NCBI GenBank assembly: GCA_903927605.1
Contig: CAIYNT010000286.1
Span: 1 to 64,000 of the forward strand
Direction: 5' to 3'
DNA from: an uncultured Holophagaceae bacterium
GTDB lineage: Bacteria; Acidobacteriota; Holophagae; Holophagales; Holophagaceae
DNA: 64,000 nucleotides
Each line of letters begins with the position of its first letter. The first letter of the stretch is position 1. The translations under genes and the position numbers were made by a program. Shown here one piece after another: positions 19,009 through 27,507 of the stretch. The notes under the pieces are model-generated. The model was given only the letters and a program-made list of their open reading frames with translations, had not been told where the DNA came from and did not search any database.

Positions 19009-20040
19009 GTGTTCGCAAGCGTAGACAGTCCCGTCCTGACCGCCGATGTGGGCGGTACCAACCTCAACTTGGCCCTCCTGACCCCGGAAGGTTCTCAGTA
19101 CCGCCTCCTGCGCAAGGCGCGGTTCAACACCCAAGAGGAGCGCTCCCTGCTGGGGCCCATCCAGCGTTTCCTCACTGTGGAACCCTCCGTCCGCCCAAGC
19201 CGAGCCTGCTTCTCGGGGGCGGGCCCGGTCCTGGACCGCCGGCTTCACCTCACCAATGCGCCCTGGGACATTGATGCGGCCGCGTTGGAGCGGGACCTGG
19301 ACATGCCTGTCCACCTGATCAACGACTTCACCGCCCTGTCCTGCGGCGTCATTCAGCTCAACCTGGCGGACGCCTCTCGAGTGACACCTCTGCCACATGG
19401 CGACGGCAGCCTGCCCGCTGCGGACCCCCAGGGCTTGGCCTTGGTGGTAGGGGCCGGCACGGGCCTCGGCGTGGGATTCGTAGTACGTACATCCCTGGGC
19501 GCCCGCGCCTTTCCCAGTGAGGGGGGACACATTGGCCTGCCAGTGTTCGACGAGGACACACTGGCTCTCTGGCGGCACCTGCAGGAGGGCCTTCCAGGCC
19601 CTCCCGGAGCCGAGATGGCCGTTTCGGGTCATGGGCTCGTCGTGATCTTCCGCTTCCTGCTGGATTCGCGGCGTGTTCCCTGGACCCCGATCGCCACGGC
19701 CATCCTGTCCCTTCCCGACGCCGACCAGCCCGCGGCCGTGTCCGCCCAGGCCGCCACAGATTCCGCCTGCGGCCGCGCCATGGCCATGTTCATGGATCTT
19801 TACGCGCGCATCTGCGCCGAGCTCTGTGCCGTGTTCCTCCCCACCGGCGGGCTCTTCCTCGCCGGTGGCATCGCCGCCAAGAACAAGGAACACTTCCTCG
19901 ATAGACGGTTCATGGCCCGCTTCGAACGGAACTACCGCGCACACCTGGATCAACTCATGCGGGCGACCCCCGTCTACCTTGTCCACGACTATGACCTGAG
20001 CCTCTTCGGCGCGGCCCATGCCCCCAGCTACACCACTTGA
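19009..20040 (+). CDS. glk: Glucokinase
   Basis: A 343-residue sugar kinase of the Glk (COG0837) type, phosphorylating glucose with ATP. Visible motifs: phosphate-binding ADVGGTNLNLALL, the catalytic LINDFTAL Asp, GAGTGLGVGFV, SEGGHIGL, and the adenosine motif LFLAGGIAAKN. The zinc-binding Cys cluster of ROK kinases is absent, which supports Glk over ROK. GTG start at 19009. Functionally paired with gap just upstream. Confidence 0.9.
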   Translation: MFASVDSPVLTADVGGTNLNLALLTPEGSQYRLLRKARFNTQEERSLLGPIQRFLTVEPSVRPSRACFSGAGPVLDRRLHLTNAPWDIDAAALERDLDMPVHLINDFTALSCGVIQLNLADASRVTPLPHGDGSLPAADPQGLALVVGAGTGLGVGFVVRTSLGARAFPSEGGHIGLPVFDEDTLALWRHLQEGLPGPPGAEMAVSGHGLVVIFRFLLDSRRVPWTPIATAILSLPDADQPAAVSAQAATDSACGRAMAMFMDLYARICAELCAVFLPTGGLFLAGGIAAKNKEHFLDRRFMARFERNYRAHLDQLMRATPVYLVHDYDLSLFGAAHAPSYTT

Positions 20041-20071
20041 AGCAGGGTCCCCGGGGGCATGACAGCCAGGC

Positions 20072-21355
20072 TCAAGCCCGTCGAACCGCGAACCCCTGAA
20101 AACCCTCGCCCGTCCAGCGGAGGGGATGGGGCCTGAAGAAAGCGGTGGCGCTGCCTTCGACGTCCTGGGCCGATCCCATGGCCGCAGGCCATACTTTCGC
20201 CGGGCGCAAGTCTGGTCGAGCCTCTTTCAGCCATTCCCGGTGCGAACCGCACTCCTCCGGCAGCCATGAACACACGGCGTAGATGAGCAGGCCGCCCGGG
20301 GCCAGTCGATTCGCGGCCGCAGCGAGGAGGCGCCGCTGAAGGCCGGTGAGCCTAGGCAAATCCTCGTGTTTGAGCCAGGGCCACTCGGGGTGCTTCTGCA
20401 GGGTGCCGCTGCCGCTGCAGGGCGCGTCCAGCAGGATGAGATCGAAGGTGGATTCACTCCCCTCAAGCCATTCCGCTGCGTCCGCCTGGATCACCTGGGC
20501 CGCAATGCCGCGCTGCTGCAGGGTCTGGCGCAGCCTGGCGGCTCGCTTCGGGTGCACCTCCAAGGCCGTGATCGCCGCGCCGGGATGGTGGAGGGCCAGG
20601 GTGGTAGTCTTGCCACCAGGGGCGGCGCAGGCATCCAGGATGCGGGTGACGGGCCGTTCCCAGGCATAGGCCAACAAAGCCTGGGAGCTGCGGTCCTGCA
20701 CCATGCCACCGGAGGACTCTAGCCAGGGGCGAGGAAAGGCCGCGCCTTCCGCGAGGCGAAGGCAACCGGGCAGGGCTGCTTCCGGCAACAGGCCCTCGGG
20801 CGCCTCCCCCTTCAGTAGGCGGAAATCGGGGCTGGGGGGCTGCTGGAGCCGCGCCCAGAGGGCTTCGAGCTCCTCCTCGGCATGGTGGGGAAGCAGGGCA
20901 GCCTTGAGGGCCTGCTCGGCGGCAGGGCCGCGGTCCAGATTGGCGGGCAGGGCATCCAACTCGACGGCCAGGGCGGCACGATCCTTGGCGGCCCGGCGCA
21001 ACAGGGCATTCACCAGGCCCTTGTGGGGCGGAAACCCCAAGTCGCGGTCCGAGGCCAGGTCCACGGACTCGTTCACGGCGGCATGGTCGCTGACGCCAGG
21101 CAGCCAGGCCAGCTGGGCCAAGCCCATGGCCAGGGTCACCCGGGTGCCCAGGGGCACGCCGCGGTCCGGATCTTTCAGCTTAGGCTTCACCCAAGCCTGG
21201 AGGCGCCCCCAGCGACGGAGACAGAGACCGAGCAGGGCTTTGGCCAGCTGAGCATCCTCACCCAGGTCGCGGTCCCAGATATCCGGCACGCGACCACCCT
21301 CCCCGAAGACTTCGTGCAGGGCGTGGGCGACATGGATGCGGGCGGGCGTGGGCAT
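20072..21355 (-). CDS. rsmB: 16S rRNA m5C967 methyltransferase
   Basis: A 427-residue protein with an N-terminal NusB-like RNA-binding domain (about residues 5-145) and a C-terminal SAM-dependent m5C methyltransferase. The catalytic domain shows DACAAPGGKTT, LDAPCSGSGTLQKHPEW with the motif IV Cys, and the motif VI Cys in AVCSW. Length matches RsmB. It is convergent with glk and divergent from the OsmC gene. Confidence 0.95.
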   Translation of the reverse strand: MPTPARIHVAHALHEVFGEGGRVPDIWDRDLGEDAQLAKALLGLCLRRWGRLQAWVKPKLKDPDRGVPLGTRVTLAMGLAQLAWLPGVSDHAAVNESVDLASDRDLGFPPHKGLVNALLRRAAKDRAALAVELDALPANLDRGPAAEQALKAALLPHHAEEELEALWARLQQPPSPDFRLLKGEAPEGLLPEAALPGCLRLAEGAAFPRPWLESSGGMVQDRSSQALLAYAWERPVTRILDACAAPGGKTTTLALHHPGAAITALEVHPKRAARLRQTLQQRGIAAQVIQADAAEWLEGSESTFDLILLDAPCSGSGTLQKHPEWPWLKHEDLPRLTGLQRRLLAAAANRLAPGGLLIYAVCSWLPEECGSHREWLKEARPDLRPAKVWPAAMGSAQDVEGSATAFFRPHPLRWTGEGFQGFAVRRA

Positions 21356-21431
21356 GGGGCTCCGGAAGGCCGCCCCAGGCTAGCACGTGGGGCTGTGGCA
21401 TCCTGTCGATAGGCATCTCGAGGAGCTCTCC

Positions 21432-21878
21432 ATGGCCCACCGCTACCCCCTCACGCTCTCCTGGACCGGCAACAGCCTGGACACCACTTACAACCGGACC
21501 GCAACGCTCTCCAATGACCAGAAGCCCTCCATTCCCGTGAGCAGCGCACCGGAGTACACCGGAAACCCCGCCTGCTGGAACCCCGAGGATCTGCTGGGAT
21601 CTGCCCTTGCCACCTGCCACATGCTCACCTTCCTGGCCCTTTGTGCGAAAGCCAAGGTGGGGGTCATGAGCTATGAGGACCATGCCGAAGCCGTGTTGGA
21701 CACCGTCAACAAGGTCACACGCATTACCCAAGTACATCTCCGCCCGGTCATCCGGGTGCCCCGTGGCACCAGCATGGCCAAGGTGGTCGAGTTGTTCGAG
21801 AAAGCCCACAAGTACTGTTTCGTAGCCAACTCGGTTACCTGCGAAGCAGTGATGGAACCCCGCGTGGTTGAGGTCTAG
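21432..21878 (+). CDS. OsmC/Ohr-family protein
   Basis: A 148-residue protein of the OsmC superfamily, whose members reduce organic hydroperoxides with a pair of cysteines. The family segment NPEDLLGSALATCHMLTFLALCAKAKV (shown in part: LLGSALATCHML) carries the first Cys; a second Cys occurs in NSVTCEAVM near the C terminus. That arrangement is typical of the YhfA/OsmC branch. GAGGAG precedes the ATG. It sits eight bases upstream of nrdR, so the two are likely cotranscribed. Confidence 0.88.
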   Translation: MAHRYPLTLSWTGNSLDTTYNRTATLSNDQKPSIPVSSAPEYTGNPACWNPEDLLGSALATCHMLTFLALCAKAKVGVMSYEDHAEAVLDTVNKVTRITQVHLRPVIRVPRGTSMAKVVELFEKAHKYCFVANSVTCEAVMEPRVVEV

Positions 21879-21886
21879 GGGCTTTC

Positions 21887-22471
21887 GTGCGCTGTCCCTT
21901 TTGCGGGCACCTCGAGGACAAGGTGGTGGACTCCCGGGAGTCCCGCGAGGGCGACTCCATCCGCCGGCGTCGCGAGTGCCTGTCCTGCGCTCGCCGCTTC
22001 ACCAGCTATGAGCGGGTCGAGGAGGTGCCGCTGGTGATCCTCAAGAAAGATGCGCGCCGGGAGCCCTTCGACCGGCAGAAGCTCATGAAGGGCCTGCTGC
22101 TGGCCTGCCAGAAACGGCCTGTGTCGCTGGCGCGCATCGAGGAGTTGGTGGGGGACATCCAAGCCCGGCTCATGGAGCGGCCTGATCGCGAGATCCGTAG
22201 CCGAGAGCTAGGCGAGCTGATCATGGACGAGTTGAAGGGGCTGGATCAGGTGGCCTACGTGCGCTTCGCCAGCGTGTACCGGGACTTCAAGGACCTGCCA
22301 GATTTCGTAAAGGCCCTGGAAGGCCTCATGCACAAAGAGACCCCCGCCGGGCAGGAGCCCCTTTCAAGGATCAAGCCGTCTGCGCCGGTGTCTGAATCCA
22401 TCAAACCCGTGGCCCAGGCCCTGTTTCCCGCTGAAGCGGAGCCCCCGGTCCCAAGGCCGCGCAAGAAGTAG
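21887..22471 (+). CDS. nrdR: Transcriptional repressor NrdR with C-terminal extension
   Basis: A 194-residue repressor of ribonucleotide reductase genes. The N-terminal zinc ribbon has CPFC and CLSC, followed by an ATP-cone domain (about residues 48-138) that senses ATP/dATP. Typical NrdR proteins end near residue 150; here about 40 extra residues rich in Pro, Ala and Glu follow and end in PRPRKK. The GTG start gives the standard MRCPFCG start. No nrd genes or NrdR boxes were noticed in the window. Confidence 0.93.
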   Translation: MRCPFCGHLEDKVVDSRESREGDSIRRRRECLSCARRFTSYERVEEVPLVILKKDARREPFDRQKLMKGLLLACQKRPVSLARIEELVGDIQARLMERPDREIRSRELGELIMDELKGLDQVAYVRFASVYRDFKDLPDFVKALEGLMHKETPAGQEPLSRIKPSAPVSESIKPVAQALFPAEAEPPVPRPRKK

Positions 22472-22498
22472 CGCTATCCTGAGAGCCGAGGTTTTTCT

Positions 22499-24904
22499 GT
22501 GGCCGATGATGTCCTGCTGCCCCCCCCACCCGACGAAACGCCCAAGCTACCAGAAGAGCTGCCGGTGCTGCCGCTGCGTGATGTGGTGGTTTATCCCTAT
22601 GTGATCCTGCCCCTCAGCATCAGCCGCGAGAAATCCATCCGCGCCGTGGATACCGCCCTGGTCGAGAACCGGATGATCCTGCTGCTTTCCCAGAAGCAGA
22701 CGGAGATGGACAATCCCCGACCCGAGGACCTCTACCAGGTGGGCACGGCGGCGCTCATCATGCGCGTCCTGAAGCTGCCGGATGGCCGTATCCGCGCCCT
22801 GGTGCAGGGGCTCCAGCGGGTCCGCGTGGAGTACTTCACCGAAACGGAGAACCTTTTCAAGGCCCGGGTGGAACCCCTAGCCGAACCTGAAATGAAGTCT
22901 CCAGATCTTGAGCAGGACGCCCTGTTGCGCAGCGTGAAGCAGACCCTTGAGAAGGCTGTGGCCCTAGGGAAGACGCTGCCCCAGGAGGTGCTGGTCATCG
23001 CGGGGAACCTCGACAATCCGGGCCGCCTGGCGGATCTGGTGGCCTCCAACCTGGACCTCAAACTCCAACAGACCCAGGAAGTCCTGGAGATCGCCCACCC
23101 TGGCCAGCGCCTCAAGCGCGTGAACGAGCTGCTTCAACGCGAGATCCAGTTGCTGGAGGTCCAGCAGAAAATCACCATGGAGGCCCGTGGGGAGATGGAC
23201 AAGAGCCAGCGGGAGTACTACCTCCGCCAGCAGCTCAAGGCCATCCAGCAGGAGCTTGGGGAGGGCTCGGAACTGGCGGAGGAAGTCACCGCCTTCCGCG
23301 ACAAGCTCGCGAAGATGAAGGTGCCCGAGGAACCCCTGGTGGAGATCGAGCGCAACCTGAAGAAGCTGGAGCGCATGCACCCGGATTCCAGTGAGACCGC
23401 GGTCACGCGCACCTATCTGGAGTGGATGACCGAGCTGCCCTGGGGCATCCAGACCGAGGACAACTTGGACCTCAAGCAGGCGCAGACGGTGCTGGACGAG
23501 GACCACTACGGCCTGCCGAAGATCAAGGACCGACTGCTGGAGTTCCTGGCGGTGCGCAAGTTGAAGCCCGACCTTCGGGGCACCATCCTCTGCTTCGTGG
23601 GACCCCCGGGTGTGGGCAAGACCTCCCTGGGCAAGTCCATCGCCCGGGCCCTGGGCCGCAAGTACTCCCGCATCTCCCTGGGCGGCGTCCATGACGAGAG
23701 CGAGATTCGCGGCCACCGTCGCACCTACGTGGGCGCAATGCCGGGCCGCATCGTGCAGGCCCTGCACCAGGTGAAGAGCATGAACCCCGTCATCATGCTG
23801 GACGAGGTGGACAAGATCGGCCGGGACATGCGCGGCGATCCCAGCGCCGCCCTACTGGAGGTACTGGACCCCGAGCAGAACCACACCTTCCGCGACCACT
23901 ACCTGAACGTGCCCCTGGACCTGAGCCAGGTGCTCTTCGTGGCCAATGCCAACGAACTGGAACCCATCCATCCGGCCTTCAAGGACCGCATGGAAATCAT
24001 CTACCTCCACAGCTACACGCTGGAGGAGAAGGTGGGGATCGCCGAGCGGCACCTGATCCCCAAGCAGCTGGATAAGCACGGCGTCACCACCAAGCAGGTG
24101 GCCATCCCCAAGAAGGCCCTGAAAGCCATCATCACGGGCTATACGCGGGAAGCCGGCCTGCGCCAGTTGGAGCGCGAGATCGGCGCCATCTGCCGCAAAG
24201 TGGCCCGCCGGGTGGCCGAGAACCGCCTAAAGAAGAAGCTCGTCCTAGACGAGACAAGCATCCACGAGCTCCTCGGGCCCGTGAAGATCCTGCAGGACGA
24301 GCGGCTGAAGGCCCCGCGGGTGGGCGTGGTCACAGGCCTGGCCTGGACCTCCGTGGGCGGCGACGTGCTCTTCGTGGAGGCCCTGAGGATGCCGGGCAAG
24401 GGCCAACTGATCCTCACGGGTCAGTTGGGCGATGTCATGAAGGAGAGCGCCCAGGCGGCGCTCAGCTACATCCGCAGCCGGGGGGATGCCTTTCATATCG
24501 ATCCTGAAGTGTTCCAGAAGCAGGACATCCATATCCACTTCCCCGAAGGCGCCATCCCGAAGGACGGTCCCAGCGCCGGTCTCGCCATTGCCACCGTGCT
24601 GCTGTCCGTGCTCAAAGAGATCCCCGTGCGGAACACCCTGGCCATGACCGGCGAGATCGACCTGCGGGGCGAGGCCCTGGCCATCGGCGGCCTCAAGGAA
24701 AAGTCCCTGGCGGCCCTCCGCCTGGGCATCAAGGACATCCTCATTCCGCACGCCAATCAGAAGGACCTGGAAGAGATCGATCCGGAATTGCGCAAGCAGC
24801 TTCGCTTCCATCCGGTGAAGCACGTAGAAGAGGTCTTCGAATACGCGCTGATCGGCTGGCGGCGACCCGAAACGCCACGACGATCTAAGTTAAGTAAAAA
24901 ATGA
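22499..24904 (+). CDS. lon: ATP-dependent protease Lon
   Basis: An 801-residue homohexameric cytoplasmic protease. The N-terminal substrate-binding domain (PVLPLRDVVVYPYV) is followed by a coiled region, the AAA+ module with Walker A GPPGVGKTSLG and Walker B MLDEVDKIG, and the C-terminal Ser-Lys protease domain with catalytic Ser in PKDGPSAGLA and Lys in GGLKEKSLAA. Normal length. GTG start at 22499, 27 bases after nrdR. The stop codon is followed by a non-coding region with a parS-like site. Confidence 0.97.
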   Translation: MADDVLLPPPPDETPKLPEELPVLPLRDVVVYPYVILPLSISREKSIRAVDTALVENRMILLLSQKQTEMDNPRPEDLYQVGTAALIMRVLKLPDGRIRALVQGLQRVRVEYFTETENLFKARVEPLAEPEMKSPDLEQDALLRSVKQTLEKAVALGKTLPQEVLVIAGNLDNPGRLADLVASNLDLKLQQTQEVLEIAHPGQRLKRVNELLQREIQLLEVQQKITMEARGEMDKSQREYYLRQQLKAIQQELGEGSELAEEVTAFRDKLAKMKVPEEPLVEIERNLKKLERMHPDSSETAVTRTYLEWMTELPWGIQTEDNLDLKQAQTVLDEDHYGLPKIKDRLLEFLAVRKLKPDLRGTILCFVGPPGVGKTSLGKSIARALGRKYSRISLGGVHDESEIRGHRRTYVGAMPGRIVQALHQVKSMNPVIMLDEVDKIGRDMRGDPSAALLEVLDPEQNHTFRDHYLNVPLDLSQVLFVANANELEPIHPAFKDRMEIIYLHSYTLEEKVGIAERHLIPKQLDKHGVTTKQVAIPKKALKAIITGYTREAGLRQLEREIGAICRKVARRVAENRLKKKLVLDETSIHELLGPVKILQDERLKAPRVGVVTGLAWTSVGGDVLFVEALRMPGKGQLILTGQLGDVMKESAQAALSYIRSRGDAFHIDPEVFQKQDIHIHFPEGAIPKDGPSAGLAIATVLLSVLKEIPVRNTLAMTGEIDLRGEALAIGGLKEKSLAALRLGIKDILIPHANQKDLEEIDPELRKQLRFHPVKHVEEVFEYALIGWRRPETPRRSKLSKK

Positions 24905-25219
24905 ACTTATTATCGTATTTCCACGTGGAACACTGCGTGGCTTCGGCCGAGGGGCTGGCGGTAAAGGTTTTTAGGCTGCGGTACCTCGCGGATCCACTCA
25001 ATCCCGCAATACCCCAGTGGGCCTGTAAGCCCCTTCGGAGCGCTTGTGTAGACGACAGGGGCCAAGGCCGGGACAGGCAGGGGCGCCGGGGAGATCCTTC
25101 ACGGGGGGGCTCTTGGTTCCGAGGTAGCCTCGCCTACAGACCAGGACACGACCATCCGCGGGATTCCTTCCTCGGGAATGGCCCATCCCTTCGGTAGACT
25201 GGGGGTTCGCGAGGTGTCC
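24905..25219. other. Non-coding gap between lon and ftsY
   Basis: 315 bases without a supported gene. It starts A/T-rich, holds a parS-like site, then turns G/C-rich with potential pairings such as CCGAGGGGCT near 24946 with AGCCCCTTCGG near 25028, and a late GCCTCGCC-rich stretch. It could encode a structured RNA, but I could not match it to tRNA, SRP RNA, tmRNA, 6S or RNase P RNA. An open frame from 24901 has a composition unlike real genes here and no ribosome site. Confidence 0.4.
24917..24932. other. parS-like site A
   Basis: The 16 bases ATTTCCACGTGGAACA match the idealised ParB-binding palindrome TGTTCCACGTGGAACA at 14 positions, with the central 12 bases TCCACGTGGAAC intact apart from symmetry. 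It lies 12 bases beyond the lon stop. Confidence 0.7.
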
Positions 25220-26131
25220 GTGGGTCTGCTGGGCGGCCTGTTCAACCAGTTCAAGAAGGGCCTGAAGCGCACCCAGGAGTTGGTGCTGGCGCCCATGGGC
25301 CGCCTACTCGGCCTGCGGCGCCTCGACGAAGCCCAACTGGAAGAACTGGAGGATCTGCTCCTTCAAGCGGACCTGGGCGTGAAGGCTGTGGATCGACTGA
25401 TGGCGAGGCTGCGCACCGAGTTGAAGGGCGATTCCGACATCGATCCCAAGGCCGTCCTCAGGGATGAATTATTGAAGATCCTCAGCCGGAGCCCAGCTCA
25501 GGCCTTCATCGCCGCCGGCACTCAGGTGGTTTTACTGGTGGGCGTGAATGGTGTGGGCAAGACCACCACACTAGGGAAGTTGGCCGCCCACCTGAAAACC
25601 CGGGGCGAAGCCGTGCTCGTGGTTGCCGGTGACACCTTCCGGGCGGCCGCCATTGATCAACTGGAGCGCTGGGGCGAGCGGGCGGGCGTGCCCGTGATCC
25701 GTAACCAGATGGGCGGTGATCCTGCGGCCATCGCCTTCGACGGAGCCAGCAGCGCCAAGGCCAAGGGCACACCCTGGGTGCTCATCGACACAGCGGGTCG
25801 TCTGCACACCAAAGACCACCTCATGAAGGAGCTCGACAAGATCCGCCGCAGCCTCCAGAAGGTGATTCCGGAGGCGCCCCACCGGGTCCTGCTGGTGCTG
25901 GACGCTACCACGGGGCAAAACGGCTTGGCACAGGCCGAGGCCTTCGCCCGGGTCGCCGGTGTCACCGATCTGGTGCTCACCAAGCTGGACGGTAGCGCTA
26001 AAGGCGGGGTGGTGGTGCCCATCCTGGACCGCCTGGGACTCCCCATCGCCTTCGTCGGTGTGGGCGAGGGCGTGGATGACTTGATCCCCTTCGATGCCGA
26101 AGCCTTCGTGGATGGTCTGCTCGATGTTTGA
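25220..26131 (+). CDS. ftsY: Signal recognition particle receptor FtsY
   Basis: A 303-residue SRP-family GTPase that docks ribosome-SRP complexes at the membrane. The NG domain shows G1 GVNGVGKTTTLGKLA, the insertion motif DTFRAAAIDQL, G3 DTAGRLHTK, G4 TKLDG and the closing GVGEGVDDLIPF. The acidic A domain of E. coli FtsY is absent, as in many bacteria. I prefer the GTG at 25220 (with GAGG upstream) over one at 25214 or the ATG at 25178. It overlaps ribD by eight bases. Confidence 0.95.
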   Translation: MGLLGGLFNQFKKGLKRTQELVLAPMGRLLGLRRLDEAQLEELEDLLLQADLGVKAVDRLMARLRTELKGDSDIDPKAVLRDELLKILSRSPAQAFIAAGTQVVLLVGVNGVGKTTTLGKLAAHLKTRGEAVLVVAGDTFRAAAIDQLERWGERAGVPVIRNQMGGDPAAIAFDGASSAKAKGTPWVLIDTAGRLHTKDHLMKELDKIRRSLQKVIPEAPHRVLLVLDATTGQNGLAQAEAFARVAGVTDLVLTKLDGSAKGGVVVPILDRLGLPIAFVGVGEGVDDLIPFDAEAFVDGLLDV

Positions 26132-27251
26132 CCTGGACCTCACCCCTGAGACCGCCTGGGCCCTCGCCACCGGAGGTCCCTGGCCGGATCCCGCAACCCT
26201 CGCGGGTGATGCCCGATTCATGGCCCTCGCCATCCTCGAGGGACTGCGAGGCGTGGGGCTTTCGAGCCCGAATCCCCCCGTAGGGTGCATCCTGGTGAAG
26301 GGGGATCGCGTCATTGGAACCGGCGTCCATACCCGCGCCGGAGATCCCCATGGCGAGGTGATGGCCCTGCGTGACGCCGAAGCCCGGGGCGAGGATCCCA
26401 AGGGCGCCACAGCCTATGTCACCCTCGAGCCCTGCTGCCACCAGGGTCGCACGGGGCCCTGCACCCTGGCGCTCACCCACGCAGGCGTTACCCGAGTGGT
26501 GGTGGGCGTCCGCGACCCCAACCCCCGGGTGGATGGAGGGGGGGTGGCGATCCTGCGGGCTCAAGGGATCGCCGTGGAGGAGGGTGTGCTGGGTGGGGCT
26601 TGTGCCCGCTTTCACGCCCCTTTCTTCAAGCTCATCCGCACCGGACTGCCCTGGGTGGCGCTCAAGCTCGCCCTGGGATCAGACGGATCCCTCGGTCCCG
26701 TAGGCCAGACCACCCAGGTGACCCCACCCGACGTGCAGCGCCTGGCTCATGCCCTGCGGCGGGCCTCGGAGGCCTTGGTAGTCGGCCGGCACACCATCGA
26801 GGTGGATGATCCCCAGCTGACCGACCGCTGGCCAGCTCCCACCGCTCCTCACCGCAGCTTCGCCCGGGTGGTCATGGACGAGGATGGGCTGCTTCCGGCC
26901 TCTGCGCGCGCGTGGATTCCCGTGGCCGGTCAGCCGATCTTCCGGGCGGTCACGGGGGACCCTGCACCCCTCCGGGGGGTGGAGGATCTGCATTTGCCCC
27001 CAGACGGTCAGGGGTGCAGCTTACGCCATCTGCTGCATGAACTCGCCGCCATGGGGGTAGGGCGCGTACTCGTGGAAGGGGGTGGCACCCTTGCCGCGGC
27101 TTTCTTATCCCAGGGTCTGGTGGACGAGTTCCATCGATTCCAAAGTGACCTCCCGGCCCTTGGACCGGCCCTTGTTCTTCCAATGCCTAAAACTCGGCAT
27201 CTTGAGGTTTCCGCCCGCTGGCCTGCGGGGCGCTGGGAAGTCTGGCGTTAG
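26124..27251 (+). CDS. ribD: Bifunctional riboflavin deaminase/reductase
   Basis: A 375-residue enzyme for the second and third steps of riboflavin synthesis. The N-terminal deaminase has the zinc motifs HGEVMAL and EPCCHQGRTGPC, plus SSPNPPVGC. The C-terminal reductase shows ALKLALGSDGS and VEGGGTLAAAFL. The reductase is a little divergent, lacking some of the usual spacing, but complete. The ATG at 26124 lies inside the end of ftsY, so the two are coupled. Other rib genes except ribF are not in the window. Confidence 0.93.
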   Translation: MFDLDLTPETAWALATGGPWPDPATLAGDARFMALAILEGLRGVGLSSPNPPVGCILVKGDRVIGTGVHTRAGDPHGEVMALRDAEARGEDPKGATAYVTLEPCCHQGRTGPCTLALTHAGVTRVVVGVRDPNPRVDGGGVAILRAQGIAVEEGVLGGACARFHAPFFKLIRTGLPWVALKLALGSDGSLGPVGQTTQVTPPDVQRLAHALRRASEALVVGRHTIEVDDPQLTDRWPAPTAPHRSFARVVMDEDGLLPASARAWIPVAGQPIFRAVTGDPAPLRGVEDLHLPPDGQGCSLRHLLHELAAMGVGRVLVEGGGTLAAAFLSQGLVDEFHRFQSDLPALGPALVLPMPKTRHLEVSARWPAGRWEVWR

Positions 27252-27303
27252 CTTTGGCCCAGGCGGCAACCGGAGGTCGGGCCAGCAAAAGGTGCGGCCG
27301 AGT

Positions 27304-27507
27304 TCAGCCCCCTCCCACCAGCCTCACCACCTCCAATTGATCTCCCTCCTTTAGGGGGATGGCCGGGTGGTTGGCACGACGGATGACCTCGTGGTTCAAC
27401 TCAATGGCACTGCCGAAGGCGGGGAGTTCCAGCCATGTCACCAAGTCTGCGACAGTGGCCAGGTGCTCCGGGGCCTCGCGGGCCTCACCATTGATGTGAA
27501 GTCTCAC
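27304..27507 (-). CDS. thiS: ThiS-family sulfur-carrier protein
   Basis: A 67-residue ubiquitin-fold sulfur carrier. The start MRLHINGEA, the central IELNHEVIRR and the end GDQLEVVRLVGGG are typical; the C-terminal Gly-Gly is adenylated and converted to a thiocarboxylate. In thiamin synthesis it delivers sulfur to ThiG, which is encoded 30 kb away here. Its ATG overlaps the stop of a trans-sulfuration enzyme gene (ATGA), so a role in methionine synthesis similar to the HcyS carrier of Wolinella is an alternative. No thiF or thiH is adjacent. Confidence 0.9.
   Translation of the reverse strand: MRLHINGEAREAPEHLATVADLVTWLELPAFGSAIELNHEVIRRANHPAIPLKEGDQLEVVRLVGGG

Noticed and set aside
24901..25197. 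A 98-codon open frame after lon
   Set aside because: Begins inside the lon stop, has no ribosome site and unlike codon use; it crosses the parS-like site.
24905..25219. tRNA, SRP RNA, tmRNA or RNase P RNA in the lon-ftsY gap
   Set aside because: No acceptor/T-arm pattern, no GGAAG SRP loop, no tmRNA ends and no RNase P conserved blocks were found.
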